NCBI GenBank assembly: GCA_036346395.1 | Contig: CM070601.1 | Location: 8,119,763 to 8,183,762 of the forward strand | Length of the DNA: 64,000 nt | Direction: 5' to 3' | DNA from: Hsuehochloa calcarea | Lineage: Eukaryota; Streptophyta; Magnoliopsida; Poales; Poaceae | Shown here: positions 12,954 to 23,110 of the stretch, in pieces | Position numbering within the stretch: the stretch's first letter is position 1 | Layout of the letters: each line of letters opens with the position of its first letter | Position numbers and translations under genes: made by a program | Notes under the pieces: generated by a model | The model's input: only the letters and a program-made list of their open reading frames with translations | Databases searched by the model: none | Told to the model about the DNA's origin: nothing

Positions 12954-13583
12954 TTAAAAGGGAAACACCCTCTTGTTGGTATCTTGGAATTTAAAATAAA
13001 AAGAGCCCATAGCAACAGTATCTTTCTTGTTGCGAATGATTTGGTAATAAAACCTAAACAGACATAGACTAGGGGCTATTCCTAAAAATACCTCAAACAT
13101 GTGTGCAAAGACACTAAGTAACAAAATTGAATTTGGTACAACATGAACTAATTCTATTACATAATAATTAAGAATTTCAATCAAGAAATCACTCACGGGG
13201 TAAACGAAGGCCTGCCCGGAGATAGGGCACGAAGAGTACCGTAAAACCGGGTGGAGGGCATGGCTCAATCTCTCTCCCGGGCGCATGCCACTCGAGAAGA
13301 GCCTTCTTTAATAGATGTCCATCTTGCTCCAATCCTTTGAGCTCCTCCGCAGACAGCATTGACGATTTTCATCCCACCATTGTCTCGGTTCAATGGTGGA
13401 CAAAGAAATTCTTCCTTTCGAAGGTTTGTGAAAGACGAAGGGCTCTCGGTGAATGGGGAAAGTGAAATGGCATAGGTAAATCGTGCCCAAGGAAGGATAA
13501 AGATTCGTATGTATATCTTTGGTGCGTTTAAAACCCAAGGATGTAACAAATGCACCTCGACCAATTGGGACATGATAACTCAT
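12954..13583 (-). pseudogene. Antisense ORF relic of a Tat-like gypsy element D1 ('putative gypsy type transposon' family)
   Basis: The minus-strand translation at about 12,960-13,220 contains FVYPVSDFLIEILNYYVIEL, then VPNSILLLSVFAHMFEVFLG and IAPSLCLFRFYY. This matches the pattern of the plant 'putative gypsy type transposon' domain (PF04195-like: a 'P..F..D.L..YGI...L.PN.I..I..F...CE.FLGI.P...LF' signature). A second segment at 13,300-13,583 continues in other frames (13,308-13,583 opens MSYHVPIGRGAFVTSLGFKR), so the ORF is broken. In Tat-lineage Ty3/gypsy elements this ORF lies antisense between pol and the 3' LTR. That fits the plus-strand purine tract and LTR-like sequence found at 14,410-15,057. 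No start or complete frame remains. Confidence 0.55.
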
Positions 13584-14309
13584 ATCTGGTTAAGGAAGTT
13601 GTTCATGCGTCAGAGACGTGCGAGAAGAAGCAATTGAAAAGTTTTTCCCTTTTTTCAAAGTTATTTTTATCCTGTAATCACATGCAAGTAAAAAAGGAAT
13701 AACACCTTTAAAATGGAAACTGCTTTGACATGTGCTCTGAGAAGCGTTTACTTGATCATTAGAATTTTATTTTTACTAATTTCTGAAAAACTTCATAGAA
13801 TAAATTAGCTTCTTGACCACCTTGGAAGAATAAAATCCAAAGATCATAACTTCAAGGTGATCAAAAAGTCAAATTTGTTCTACAAAGTTTGTCTTCCTTC
13901 ATGATTTCTACTACCATGGTACATCATGTACTCGAATTGAAGGAGTTCGTAGGTGAGTATTCAAAGATAAAGTGGAGATAGGAAAGGTAGAAAGCTTATG
14001 AGAGAATTTTTTTCTTAAGTTCTGTCTCTCCTAGTGGTTATTTATATACTAACAATTTATGGTGGAATTGAAGACAGAAGTCCAACGGATAAGATTTTAT
14101 TAAAATATGTTCTTAATAAATCATTGAAAGACGAAGCATAACCGTCTCTTCGAGAATTGTTTTTATAAATGAAGACGATTAGCGCTCCCCTTTATATCTT
14201 CTCGGGAAAAGTAGTTGTAATTTTACAACTCAAGTGAAATTACCTTCTTGACCAAGTCTTTTTCTTATCAAATAAAACCCCAGTCGAAAAGGTTTTTTCT
14301 TCCGATCAC

Positions 14310-14372
14310 CATACTACGAACACCTCGTAGTTGTAAGATTTCTACGACCACCTCGTAGTCGTAAGATTTTCT
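14310..14372. repeat. Short direct repeat (ACCTCGTAGTYGTAAGATTT x2)
   Basis: Two copies of ACCTCGTAGT(T/C)GTAAGATTT lie 28 bp apart within the D1 element. The surrounding 13,600-14,400 region is AT-rich and has no recognisable gene. Confidence 0.6.
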
Positions 14373-14421
14373 ATGACCCTCTTTCCAAGTAAGTTATTTT
14401 CACTTGAAGTTGAGGGGCTAG

Positions 14422-15057
14422 CCGACAAAGGTTGTTGACTAGTCAAATTATCTGGATATACCTTTATTCGAAAGTAATCTGGATCGTCTACTATGCCCGA
14501 ATTAGCTTGCTAATCCCAAGATTAATTATGCAGTTAGAAGGTGGGCTTAAGGATCTTCCCTTCAGATCATTCCATGACCTCTCTCCTGAGGAGGACCCTT
14601 CGGACCACCCCAGGACCTCTCTCCCGAAGAGGACTCTTAGGACCACCCCAGGACCTCTCCCCAACAGAGGAGGTCATCAAAAGCGGTTGCCCACGTGTAG
14701 TTAATTACAACCCACGTGGAGAATGCATTGGCTGTTACATCCGGAGACACAACAGTTATCATGAAGGGACGCGATGATTGGCTTAAAAGGACACAACTAT
14801 TGACGTGAAGAGGCGCTACTATAGTCAACTGCCAACGCTTGTAGAGTTATAAAAGTTTGGCCTATGTGCTATTGTAAAGATAGATTCTGATCCAAGCCCT
14901 AATCCACGTGTATTTATAGTCATTTTTCATGTAATCAGAGCATACCCTTTGTAATATACATCACCGCATCGAGTCCTTTGGCGAATAGATAGCAATCTCC
15001 ATTTCCTTTTATAATTTTGTTTGTCCGTTTTGTGATGAGAGTTCCAGACATCGACAG
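14422..15057 (+). mobile_element. Probable 3' LTR of gypsy element D1
   Basis: A purine-rich TTGAGGGGCTAGC at 14,410-14,421 precedes this block. The same purine-tract phrase, TTCGGGGGCTAGC, precedes the D2 LTR at 30,643. The block ends near CCAGACATCGACA, compared with GATTGTCGACAACA at the D2 end. The order (antisense ORF, purine tract, LTR) is as in Tat-lineage gypsy elements. Exact ends are uncertain because the first base appears mutated (CGACAAAG against TGACGATG in D2). Confidence 0.4.
14572..14680 (+). repeat. ~45-bp minisatellite, 2-3 units
   Basis: The unit 'GACCTCTCtCCtgAgGAGGACcCTtCGGACCACCCCAG' is repeated. The phrase GGACCACCCCAGGACCTCTC occurs twice, at about 14,598 and 14,641, and a third incomplete unit, CCCCAACAGAGG, follows. 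The array lies within the D1 LTR-like block. Confidence 0.7.
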
Positions 15058-15071
15058 CTTATGAAGACGAT

Positions 15072-15125
15072 GTACTTAAAAGTGGTTATGTTTCTGAAGG
15101 CGAATAGATAACCACTTTTAAATAC
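15072..15125. repeat. 18-bp inverted repeat with 18-bp loop
   Basis: GTACTTAAAAGTGGTTAT (15,072-15,089) is answered by ATAACCACTTTTAAATAC (15,108-15,125), with one mismatch. The flanks also repeat GAAGACGATGTACTT (about 15,063 and 15,138). It lies just outside the D1 LTR end. Function is unknown. Confidence 0.75.
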
Positions 15126-15614
15126 ACAATGCTTCTGAAGACGATGTACTTCAATGACGATGGATAGCTGAGATCTAAACATACCGGTTGGGCCTGAGAT
15201 CTACGGTCGTTAAGCATCCCAGTAACTAAGTTTTAGTTTCAATACGGTGAATAGTTGTTTTCATTCGTAATTGCTCTGTTTGGAGCTATAATTTCAGTTT
15301 TAACATTTGGACCTAGTTGTTGGCTTTATAAACTCTGAAAATGGAATGAGAAAGACATCAATGCCATTATTCCAAACTTTTAGCTAGTTCTTAGTTGCAG
15401 TTTTTGTCCGTACACTTTCCCCATTTTGTCAAATTCAATCGGGATCTGACAGGAAGGAAGCCATCGTCGCCGCCCTCTAGGGTTATGTGGGCTATGGCGA
15501 TTTGGGAATGGAGGAAAATGAATCAAGTGCGAGGGGGGTGGGGTGCTGGGTGGGGAAGTGGAAGGGGTAGTTCAGTGGCATATTGCGGGTAATTTTTCTC
15601 AACTTCTATGGGTA

Positions 15615-15805
15615 TTTTGATTTGTTGGACCACAGCTCCTCACTTGGAGTAAGGTTCCACCCGCTCCCAAAAATTACACTACAAGCTGCTCCGCTCCCGG
15701 TTGCTCCAACTCTAAAAAATTTGTGGAGCAACTCCATTTGGCATAGCTCTACCTACTCTAATTACGAAGTTAAAAGTTGAAGTTATACCAAACGGGACTA
15801 TAGCA
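15615..15805. mobile_element. MITE-like remnant of the GGGCCTGTTTGG family
   Basis: The segment ends AGTTATACCAAACGGGACTATAG, whose reverse complement starts CTATAGTCCCGTTTGGTAT, resembling GGGCCTGTTTGG-type ends. Inside are repeated 'GGAGC/GCTCC' words (CAGCTCCTCACTTGGAG, GCTGCTCCGCTCCCG, TTGTGGAGCAACTCC) like those in the related segment at 60,780-60,930. No ORF. Confidence 0.4.
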
Positions 15806-18800
15806 TTAGATTTTAGGATTTTTATGAAGGTGTGTAGCATATATTCCATGGAGGGGGTTGACCAAAACAATGCATTGATTGGTAGCGTAAAGCTGAGGAG
15901 GGGCCCGGGCCCAGGTCAGCCGTGAGCTAGATCATTTACGGTGGTCGCCATATGTACCACGCTATTGACTGTTCCATTCCATCCATGTATAATTGTGTTG
16001 CTACATCGCTACCAACTTTTAATATGCTACATTAGGTAGCACAAGTAGGCAAGGCGTCAAGGCCACTCGCTGCAAAGCCACCATGTGCCCATCTATGAGC
16101 AGATTCCGCCACCTTCTTGTGCTTTCTGCTGCTCAGTGTTCACTGTTCTCCAAGGGCAATTAATTCTTTACCTCACTCTGATGCGAGCGATTAGGTATTC
16201 AGACTTCAGAGGTCAAACCGATCATTGCAGCCTAGACATTGCCCATTGCCCATACCCCCTGCAATTACACTGGTCTTTCAGAAGGAAAGTGCAGATCAAA
16301 GGACTGAAATTTCTGTTTCTTTTTTTGGTTCCTGGTGACTTCAGGCATGTAAATTGCCTTGGCATGCCAGCGAGAAGGCGACAAGTGGCATGGCAGATCA
16401 GCAGGGAAAGTGTCGATGGATCAGAAAAGGCGTCGTCTACTCGATCCAACGCAGAGAAGAAAGATTCCTGGGCATCAACTAACATGCCAGCAACAATAGA
16501 GAAAGAGAAACCAACATTATGACAAAGTTAACACGTACGGACTGAATTGTTGCCCAGTAAAAAGAGAGGCGCCAGAATCAAAATTACCGTCGATCCGTCA
16601 AGAATCATAGCCTTTTTTTTCCTTCAATAAAAAACTACAGATCGAAGTTTTCACCTATTGGAACCCTAAAGACAGATAACAACAAGAAGCTTACAGAAAA
16701 TAGAGGTTGTCAAAGAAGGAAGGAGGCATCAGGAAAGGATATGCTCTCTAGACTCCCTTTGGTCTTCTTGTCTTCTCTCCACGTTTCGGCTCTGCTTTAC
16801 AAGTAGCCAAAATCCCAATGGGCTCCTTTGATTTGGACGTGCCAAAAATATATACTGTACATTGGTGTGCTCACACAAGTAGGAAGAAATATCACAGTAG
16901 CTGCGGGGAAATGTGGGGATTGCTTTCAGTGCGGAAATATTTGTTGTTCTTGATCGAGTAAATATAATCTGGCACTAGCAACTAGTCGACACCTTACATG
17001 CAAGGGCGAATTAAAGTGTCTATAAAATGGCCTGATAAAATTATAGTACCTCTCTTTTCCGGCAAAACCAATGTTATTCGGGAGCACTAGGACAAATTGG
17101 TCTTACTGGATGAACAACGAGTCTCTTCACAAGCCAAATATAAAAAGCGCATTCCATTTTGGAGTGCATGAATTTCACAGGAAACAGAGTAAATCCTATA
17201 AAATCTATATTGAAATTCAGAGTTCCAAATGGGGCACTAAGGTGACGTAGAACATCGCTATGTACACCATAACTGAGCAAACACAATATCACCTGATTTG
17301 AGCTTTGTTGTGTGTGAAGTGGCTACTTGATAGACAATCTAACACTAGAGAGCGGCCCAGCTCGCCATTTGAACAGGAGAAAGAGGATCCAAGCAAATGC
17401 TAGCTACTCGCCTACTCGGTGGCTAGCTATTGCGATATACAAGACAAATCATAGCATTAGCATAGTATTATTGGATTGATAGATTCGCCATTGGTGATTG
17501 CTGCTAGCTCCCTTATCTGATACGGCCGGGGAAAGCAAAAGGAAAAGAAGGGCTAAGGCTAGCTCCATCATCAGGACGGAATTTGTTCGGTCGGGAAGAG
17601 GATAAAAGGGCGGCCAAGGAGCGCTAATTAAGCCGGGCCATTGGTGTGGTCAAAAAGGCTCTGGAATGTCCGTAGACAACCACACGCTTATTAAAATTGA
17701 AGACGATAAAAAAACTTTGCAAAACTTGTTGATTAGTAGGATTGGGGATATCTCATTTCATTTCAGTTGTCTATGCCTAAGCTTATTATGAAACTCTTTC
17801 ATTCGAGTAATTTTATGTTTCCCTGCATTTTTACATCCATCATGCAGGAGCACTGGTATAGCTGAATACATGAATTCTGGAGAGAAAAAAACTCTGCAAA
17901 TACAGCATGTCATCTGAAAATTTTGCTTAATCGACAAGATTGCAAAACATAAAGGTGTGTCTTTTCAGATGTATCAGAAGACGCCTTCTCTCTCACTCAC
18001 CTCAAAGGCGACAACAAAAAAAAATTAAAAAGAAACAACAGCACAAACATGCTGCAGCACGAGGGGCCCGCGGGTCCCATGGTCACACGCACCACGGACG
18101 GTGGCGAGCCGCTGCCGCCGACGTGGCGCGGCCGGCATGTGGCGACGTACCACGCGCTCTGCCACGGACACGCGGGCCCGCGCAACAGCATGCGGTCTGA
18201 GGCGTCGTGTGGACACACGCGCGCACGCGTCGCGGACCTTTGTTGGTTAAATGTTACTGTGACCCACCGATCCTCCCGAGCCCATCCTCCCATCCTATGT
18301 GTAGCTAGCTGCTTGTGCTGCTTCGTGCACTTAATTCTGTGTACCCAACAGCAAATTGGAGCACTTGATTGGGTTTTGGTGGTGCTATCACGGGGAGAGT
18401 GTTTAATAAAAAAAACGTATAAATTTATGACGCAAAATAGCCTGATAGCATGTTTATCACACTTTCGTTTATACGTGCGTAACTAAATGTTGCACTTCTA
18501 TCAGAATATATAACACTTAAAACTACAATGCATGGATTACATCTTATGTCGACGATTTTTATACATTAAAGGGTATCTAGTGCATTTTTATAGTAAAACA
18601 CCATCATGCAAAATTACACATGAACAATTGCACCTAGATTAGATGCATAAAATGGTAAATAATATGGATTTAAACTTTATTATCGTAACTTTAGTAAACT
18701 CTTGGAACAAAATCTGAAAGGAGTCGGGCCGGGCCTCACTGGGGTTGAGATCCAAAAGCCAGAAACAAAACAAAACAAACACATCGTCTTTTCTCCGCGG

Positions 18801-18850
18801 ACGGACGGTAGTTGCGCGTGGTTTCAGCCGTTTCCCGTGGCCGCGGGCTC
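15806..18850. other. Intergenic sequence without a supported gene
   Basis: The longest open frames (for example 16,085-16,522 plus and 17,997-18,293 minus) show no recognisable domain, no consistent codon pattern and no splice context. A GC-rich island at 18,040-18,260 and an AT-rich segment at 18,390-18,700 precede the next gene and may include its promoter. Nothing else is resolved. Confidence 0.5.
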
Positions 18851-18879
18851 CACCCCCGCAAATCTCTGCGTTTTTATGG

Positions 18880-20887
18880 CCTCCCCTTTCACGTTCTCGT
18901 TTTTTTTCCTGCGCACACCAACCATTCCCTCTTCTCCCTCCCTCCTCTCTTCCTCACCCGTCGGCTGCTCGCTCCCGTCTCTCGCTTGCGAGCACCTGCC
19001 TCCAAAGCCAAGCCTCGCGTCTCACCTCACCGGCTCGGTTCGGTTTTGTATTCAGTATCCTCGGCTCGATTCGCGCAGGTGAGATTTTGTCTCAATCCGG
19101 TGGTGCTCTTTGAGTACTGTTTCCCCCACGTTCGGTCGTTGGATGCGGTGGAGCCCTCGAGATCTCTTGCGTTTCTCTGGCGCTGTGGGGGGGATGTGTG
19201 CGGTCTCGTTAGCGTGTGGATTTCTTTTAAATATTTTCTCGGATTGTTTTCGTGTTTGCTTCGTGTAATCTGATGTATTAGATTCGTAGTACGTTCGGTT
19301 TTGCTGAAACGTTGGCGCCAGTCCCCTTCTCGCATGGAAAAGATCCTCTTTGCTGTGTAATTAGTTGCCGGTCGATAAAGATCTCAACTTTTTTTGAGGA
19401 TCGATAGCTGATGTTTCGTTCAACGGACTGTTGGTTGCGGACAGATCTATTCCCAAGTTTTGCCGTGAGCATGCAGGGATTCCAATGATTTTTATGCTCT
19501 TATTTGTTTGTTGTTTATTGCTGCTGTTCATGCTGTGCATGTGAAAAATTATTTTGTAATAGATTTAAAGTTATGATGTCCTAGGTTATTTGTTATTGTT
19601 TTCAATGCACCACACGAGATCCACTTTGCTAATAAGTTCAATTTATAGACAAATTTTGAGTCAAAAGTTTCTCTCTATCTCTCTATGCATCATTACTGTT
19701 AACTTGGTTATCCCCTTGCCAATGTTATCTGCAAATTTCACTTCATTTTAAAATTTTCATTCTTTACGAGCTGCTGTTTGCTATCTGTTTTAACTGCTGT
19801 TCGCAGTACAAATATGTTAGTATTATACCTTTTTCTAATAACGAATATAGCGAAAAAGAAATAGTCTGTAAACGTTTGCGGAAAGATGCATCCTTGCGCT
19901 AGCTGTTCTTGTCGGGTAAAGTGTTTATTTAGTTGTACTTCACTGATGAAATTTTCTGCAAATGACACATATGAAAGTAGCTATGTCAAATATCTACCCT
20001 GCAAGTTGTTTAGTGCGATCTGCGCAGTGCCTGCAACATGCTCTAGACTGTAGTTGTCGACCCATCACTCCTTTGTACCGTTCTTTGTTGTGGTCATAGT
20101 TACCCATCATTTTAGCAAACCTTTTTTCATTGTACCACCTTTCATTTCTTTTTCGTATCACATAAGCATATACGAGTAGGGGGAAAATGATAGCTCAGGG
20201 TAAATATTTGTTGTAGTTAGTACTTATCTGCTGCTGAATACTGCAATGAAAATTGAAACATTGCCTTGCCATCTACTAAGAGTTATGCCTGCACGATTTA
20301 AAAAAGAGTTAAGTCTGTCTGCCATATGCTAAATTTTCTCGTTGAATCTTTTAATTAACACAAGTTGAGTAACAAAAATTCTCCCTGACACAAGTAATAT
20401 TCAGACTCCCGATTGTTGAATTGAAATGTTCTTTGAATTATACAGGCCATTTAGAATTTGTTCAATGGACTAGCTTGCTACTTTTAAGTCTTACCTTAAG
20501 CATGAAACCTCTATTTCTCTCTAAATGATTGTCGTTGCTAGCATTCACTATTTGCTCATTGTCATATGATTTATGTAGTGCTTAAATGACATGAAATTTA
20601 GTTCTTGCTTGCTTTGTTCTGATCTACTATTGCTTGTTAACCAACAGATCCATTGGCTCGTCTAGAAACTGAAGCTCAGCTCAGAACTTCATCATTTTCT
20701 TTCATACTTGAAAGTGGCGAGAAATGGATCGTGATGATATAGCTGGTTTTGTTAGTGGAGGTTGCAAAAATTTCTACTGAGACTTCTAACCCAGTAGATG
20801 ACAATAGAGTCTTGATTTCCAGAAGTCAGGCAGTTGGTTCTTTTCATTTGATATTCGGTTGACACTACTAGATGTTTCTTGATTGGA
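18880..20887 (+). promoter_or_regulatory. 5' UTR of the Cys/His-repeat gene, with a 1.57-kb intron
   Basis: A CT-rich, leader-like segment (18,890-19,078) ends CGATTCGCGCAG followed by GTGAGATTTT, a good donor at 19,079. A matching acceptor, GTTAACCAACAG, ends at 20,647. The intron (19,079-20,647) is AT/T-rich, in contrast to the flanks. The second exon then carries 240 bp of leader before the ATG at 20,888. The transcription start is inferred from composition only. Confidence 0.55.
20724..20780 (+). CDS. Upstream ORF 1 (18 codons) in the 5' leader
   Basis: ATG in favourable context (CGAGAAATGG) opens a frame, MDRDDIAGFVSGGCKNFY, ending TGA at 20,780, wholly inside the mature leader of the downstream gene. 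uORFs in good context usually lower translation of the main ORF. Whether this one does so is inference. It does not resemble a known conserved peptide that I recognise. Confidence 0.45.
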   Translation: MDRDDIAGFVSGGCKNFY

Positions 20888-20925
20888 ATGGACAAAGCTT
20901 CCCGAAACCTTCGGTTTGGTGGTAA
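20872..20925 (+). CDS. Upstream ORF 2 (17 codons) overlapping the main start
   Basis: An ATG 16 bp upstream of the main ATG, in another frame, opens MFLDWNGQSFPKPSVWW and ends TAA at 20,925, past the main start at 20,888. Its context (CTAGATGT) is weak. An overlapping uORF would prevent simple reinitiation at the main ATG, so it may be a brake on expression, if translated. Confidence 0.35.
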   Translation: MFLDWNGQSFPKPSVWW

Positions 20926-22849
20926 TATTAACTCCTTGAACAATCTTTGTCACCGGAGCACAGTTCAGCAAGCAGCTGAATACAAAGATATTACCATTGA
21001 CTTAGCACATTCCAGCTTTTTTAGTGCCAATCCAAGAGCACTGAAAAGGAAGTGGGTTGATATGGCTGGAGTCCAAGGTCCTGAAAATCCACTGCTCACC
21101 CTTGGTTTGGGCCATTCACCAAGTTCCTCTGACAATAGCAAGGTGAGCTCCGCCACAGCATGCACAATGTCTCCATCTTCAGTAAAAGAGACTGATGAGG
21201 AGTCATCAATGGATATTGGCCTGAATTTCGAGCTTTGCCTTGGCCATGATACAACACTTTGTCACAAGAAATCACATGCTGGTGCTGAGCGTGTGCCATC
21301 TGCTAGTGCTCCAAAACTGGATCTTCAGTTGAGTTTATCCACTGCTTCACCTGAATCAGCTGTGACCAATGCATGTACTGCATCATTAAATGCTCAGGAT
21401 GGCTTAGAGACAGTAGTGCTCAATTCAGTGCTAGATATTGTAAGAAAAGGATCAGAACCCTCTAATTGGGTTTTTGGGCATTCTATGGCTTCGTCATCAT
21501 ATGCATCTGAAGCAACCTACACCTTTTCATTGCCAAAGATACCCAAAAAAGTTGATGATGTCTCATCAACCATTACAGCAAGTTTGAAAAGCCCAGCTTC
21601 CTGTACTTCTGGGTTAACTAACCCTCCAAAACGCAACATTAGTGCTAAATACTGTCAGTTCCCTGGATGTGAAAAAGGAGCAAGAGGGGCCTCTGGGCAT
21701 TGTATAGCCCATGGCGGTGGTAGACGATGCCAGAAACCTGGTTGTCAAAAGGGAGCTGAGGGGAGGACCATCTATTGCAAGGCACATGGTGGAGGTAGGA
21801 GATGCCAATTTCTTGGTTGTACAAAGAGTGCTGAAGGCCGCACTGACCACTGCATAGCTCATGGTGGTGGTCGCCGCTGTAGTCAGGAAGGCTGTTCACG
21901 TGCTGCACGTGGTAAATCTGGCTTGTGCATCAGGCATGGAGGCGGCAAGAGGTGCCAGATGGAGAACTGCAAAAGAAGTGCAGAAGGTTATTCTGGCCTC
22001 TGCATCTCGCATGGCGGTGGAAGGCGCTGTCAATTTCCAGAGTGCACCAAGGGTGCCCAGGGAAGCACAAAGTTCTGTAAGGCACATGGTGGAGGAAAGC
22101 GCTGCGCATTCTTGGGCTGCACCAAAGGAGCTGAAGGTAGCACTCCTTTCTGCAAGGGGCACGGTGGAGGTAAGCGCTGCTCATTTCAGGGCGGTGGTGT
22201 CTGCCCAAAGAGTGTGCATGGTGGAACTCAGTATTGTGTTGCTCACGGCGGTGGGAAGAGGTGCGCTATGTCAGGCTGCACCAAGAGCGCTAGAGGGAGG
22301 ACAGAATACTGTGTACGCCATGGTGGTGGTAAGAGATGCAAGTTTGAGGGTTGTGAAAAAAGTGCGCAGGGCAGCACTGATTTCTGTAAGGCACACGGAG
22401 GAGGCAAACGCTGCTCTTGGGGCCAGGTGGGCTCAAGCTTCGGTGTCGGTGGGCCTCCATGCGATAAATTTGCTCGGAGCAAAACTGGTCTTTGTGCAGC
22501 TCACAGTGCTTTAGTTGAGGACCATTGTGTTCATGGTGGCGGCTCATTGGGTCCTGCAATCAAACAGTTCACAGCTGATGACCTACCTGATGAGATGGAA
22601 GTTGCTGCAGTGAAGGGAGATGCGAGCATGATGAACAACGATGACGAAGCTTTCCCGTGTTGGAATGACCCTGGCCTGAAGAATTATGTCCATCCTTCTG
22701 TTCCGACGCAGTCTACCACACATTCATTTCTGGAGGGCAGGGTCCACGGCCGTGGACTGTTAGCTTTACTCTCTGGGAAAACTCATGGCAATGCCAGTAG
22801 CTCTGAGAATGGTGCCTCCACTGCTTCTGCCATGCGCACTTGGATGTGA
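20888..22849 (+). CDS. Cys/His GGG-repeat protein, WRKY19-like/loricrin-like (653 aa)
   Basis: A single uninterrupted 653-codon frame; the ATG at 20,888 is preceded by GATTGGA, and an in-frame TTG nine bases earlier is not a likely start. Residues about 256-508 are ten tandem units of 25-28 residues with the pattern C-x4-C-x10-C-x3-H-GGG-[RK]-R, followed by a degenerate eleventh to about 550. This is the repeat found in plant 'probable WRKY transcription factor 19-like' zinc-finger proteins and in the N-terminal part of Arabidopsis WRKY19. No WRKY domain is present here. The N-terminal half has RALKRKW, a short basic motif (about 54-60), and LDLQLSLS, an EAR-type LxLxL motif associated with repression. 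The conserved C-terminal patch is GRGLLALLSGK. The paired Cys and His suggest zinc binding. Nuclear regulatory function is inference from the family. The gene is intact, with no frameshift. Confidence 0.9.
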   Translation: MDKASRNLRFGGNINSLNNLCHRSTVQQAAEYKDITIDLAHSSFFSANPRALKRKWVDMAGVQGPENPLLTLGLGHSPSSSDNSKVSSATACTMSPSSVKETDEESSMDIGLNFELCLGHDTTLCHKKSHAGAERVPSASAPKLDLQLSLSTASPESAVTNACTASLNAQDGLETVVLNSVLDIVRKGSEPSNWVFGHSMASSSYASEATYTFSLPKIPKKVDDVSSTITASLKSPASCTSGLTNPPKRNISAKYCQFPGCEKGARGASGHCIAHGGGRRCQKPGCQKGAEGRTIYCKAHGGGRRCQFLGCTKSAEGRTDHCIAHGGGRRCSQEGCSRAARGKSGLCIRHGGGKRCQMENCKRSAEGYSGLCISHGGGRRCQFPECTKGAQGSTKFCKAHGGGKRCAFLGCTKGAEGSTPFCKGHGGGKRCSFQGGGVCPKSVHGGTQYCVAHGGGKRCAMSGCTKSARGRTEYCVRHGGGKRCKFEGCEKSAQGSTDFCKAHGGGKRCSWGQVGSSFGVGGPPCDKFARSKTGLCAAHSALVEDHCVHGGGSLGPAIKQFTADDLPDEMEVAAVKGDASMMNNDDEAFPCWNDPGLKNYVHPSVPTQSTTHSFLEGRVHGRGLLALLSGKTHGNASSSENGASTASAMRTWM

Positions 22850-23110
22850 GGGAGGCAATTTCATGGAGAAACCGTTTGCTTTTGGTCTGTTCCCTGGGTT
22901 TCATGTGGTGGTGGGGTGAAGGTAATGATGCCCCGCATTTCACCGAAAATGATTTCCTGATGCTTGGATTTGCATAAGAACCAACCCCATGTACGATAAA
23001 TAAGGGGTAGCCGATATAAATTGTGGACTTGCTACATTTTTTTCAGTGTTATTGTAATTAATGATGTTACAGTTTCTTTGTCTAGCGTGTTACCATTTTG
23101 TCGTATTTGC
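22850..23110 (+). other. 3' UTR of the Cys/His-repeat gene (approximate)
   Basis: The sequence after the TGA is T-rich with possible polyadenylation signals (GATAAATAAGG at about 22,996, TAATTAATGATG at about 23,056). The end cannot be fixed without transcript data. From 23,110 to 24,640 I see only AT-rich intergenic DNA. Frames such as 23,420-23,881 minus show no recognisable domain. Confidence 0.4.

Noticed and set aside
15180..15230. 5S rRNA- or tRNA-like phrase (GGTCGTTAAGCATCCCAGTAAC)
   Set aside because: No cloverleaf or 5S internal promoter elements could be completed around it. No tRNA or rRNA gene is supported in the window.
21861..22514. 217-codon plus-strand frame and several minus-strand frames inside the Cys/His-repeat gene
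   Set aside because: They are alternative frames of a tandem repeat array, so they look regular but are shadows.
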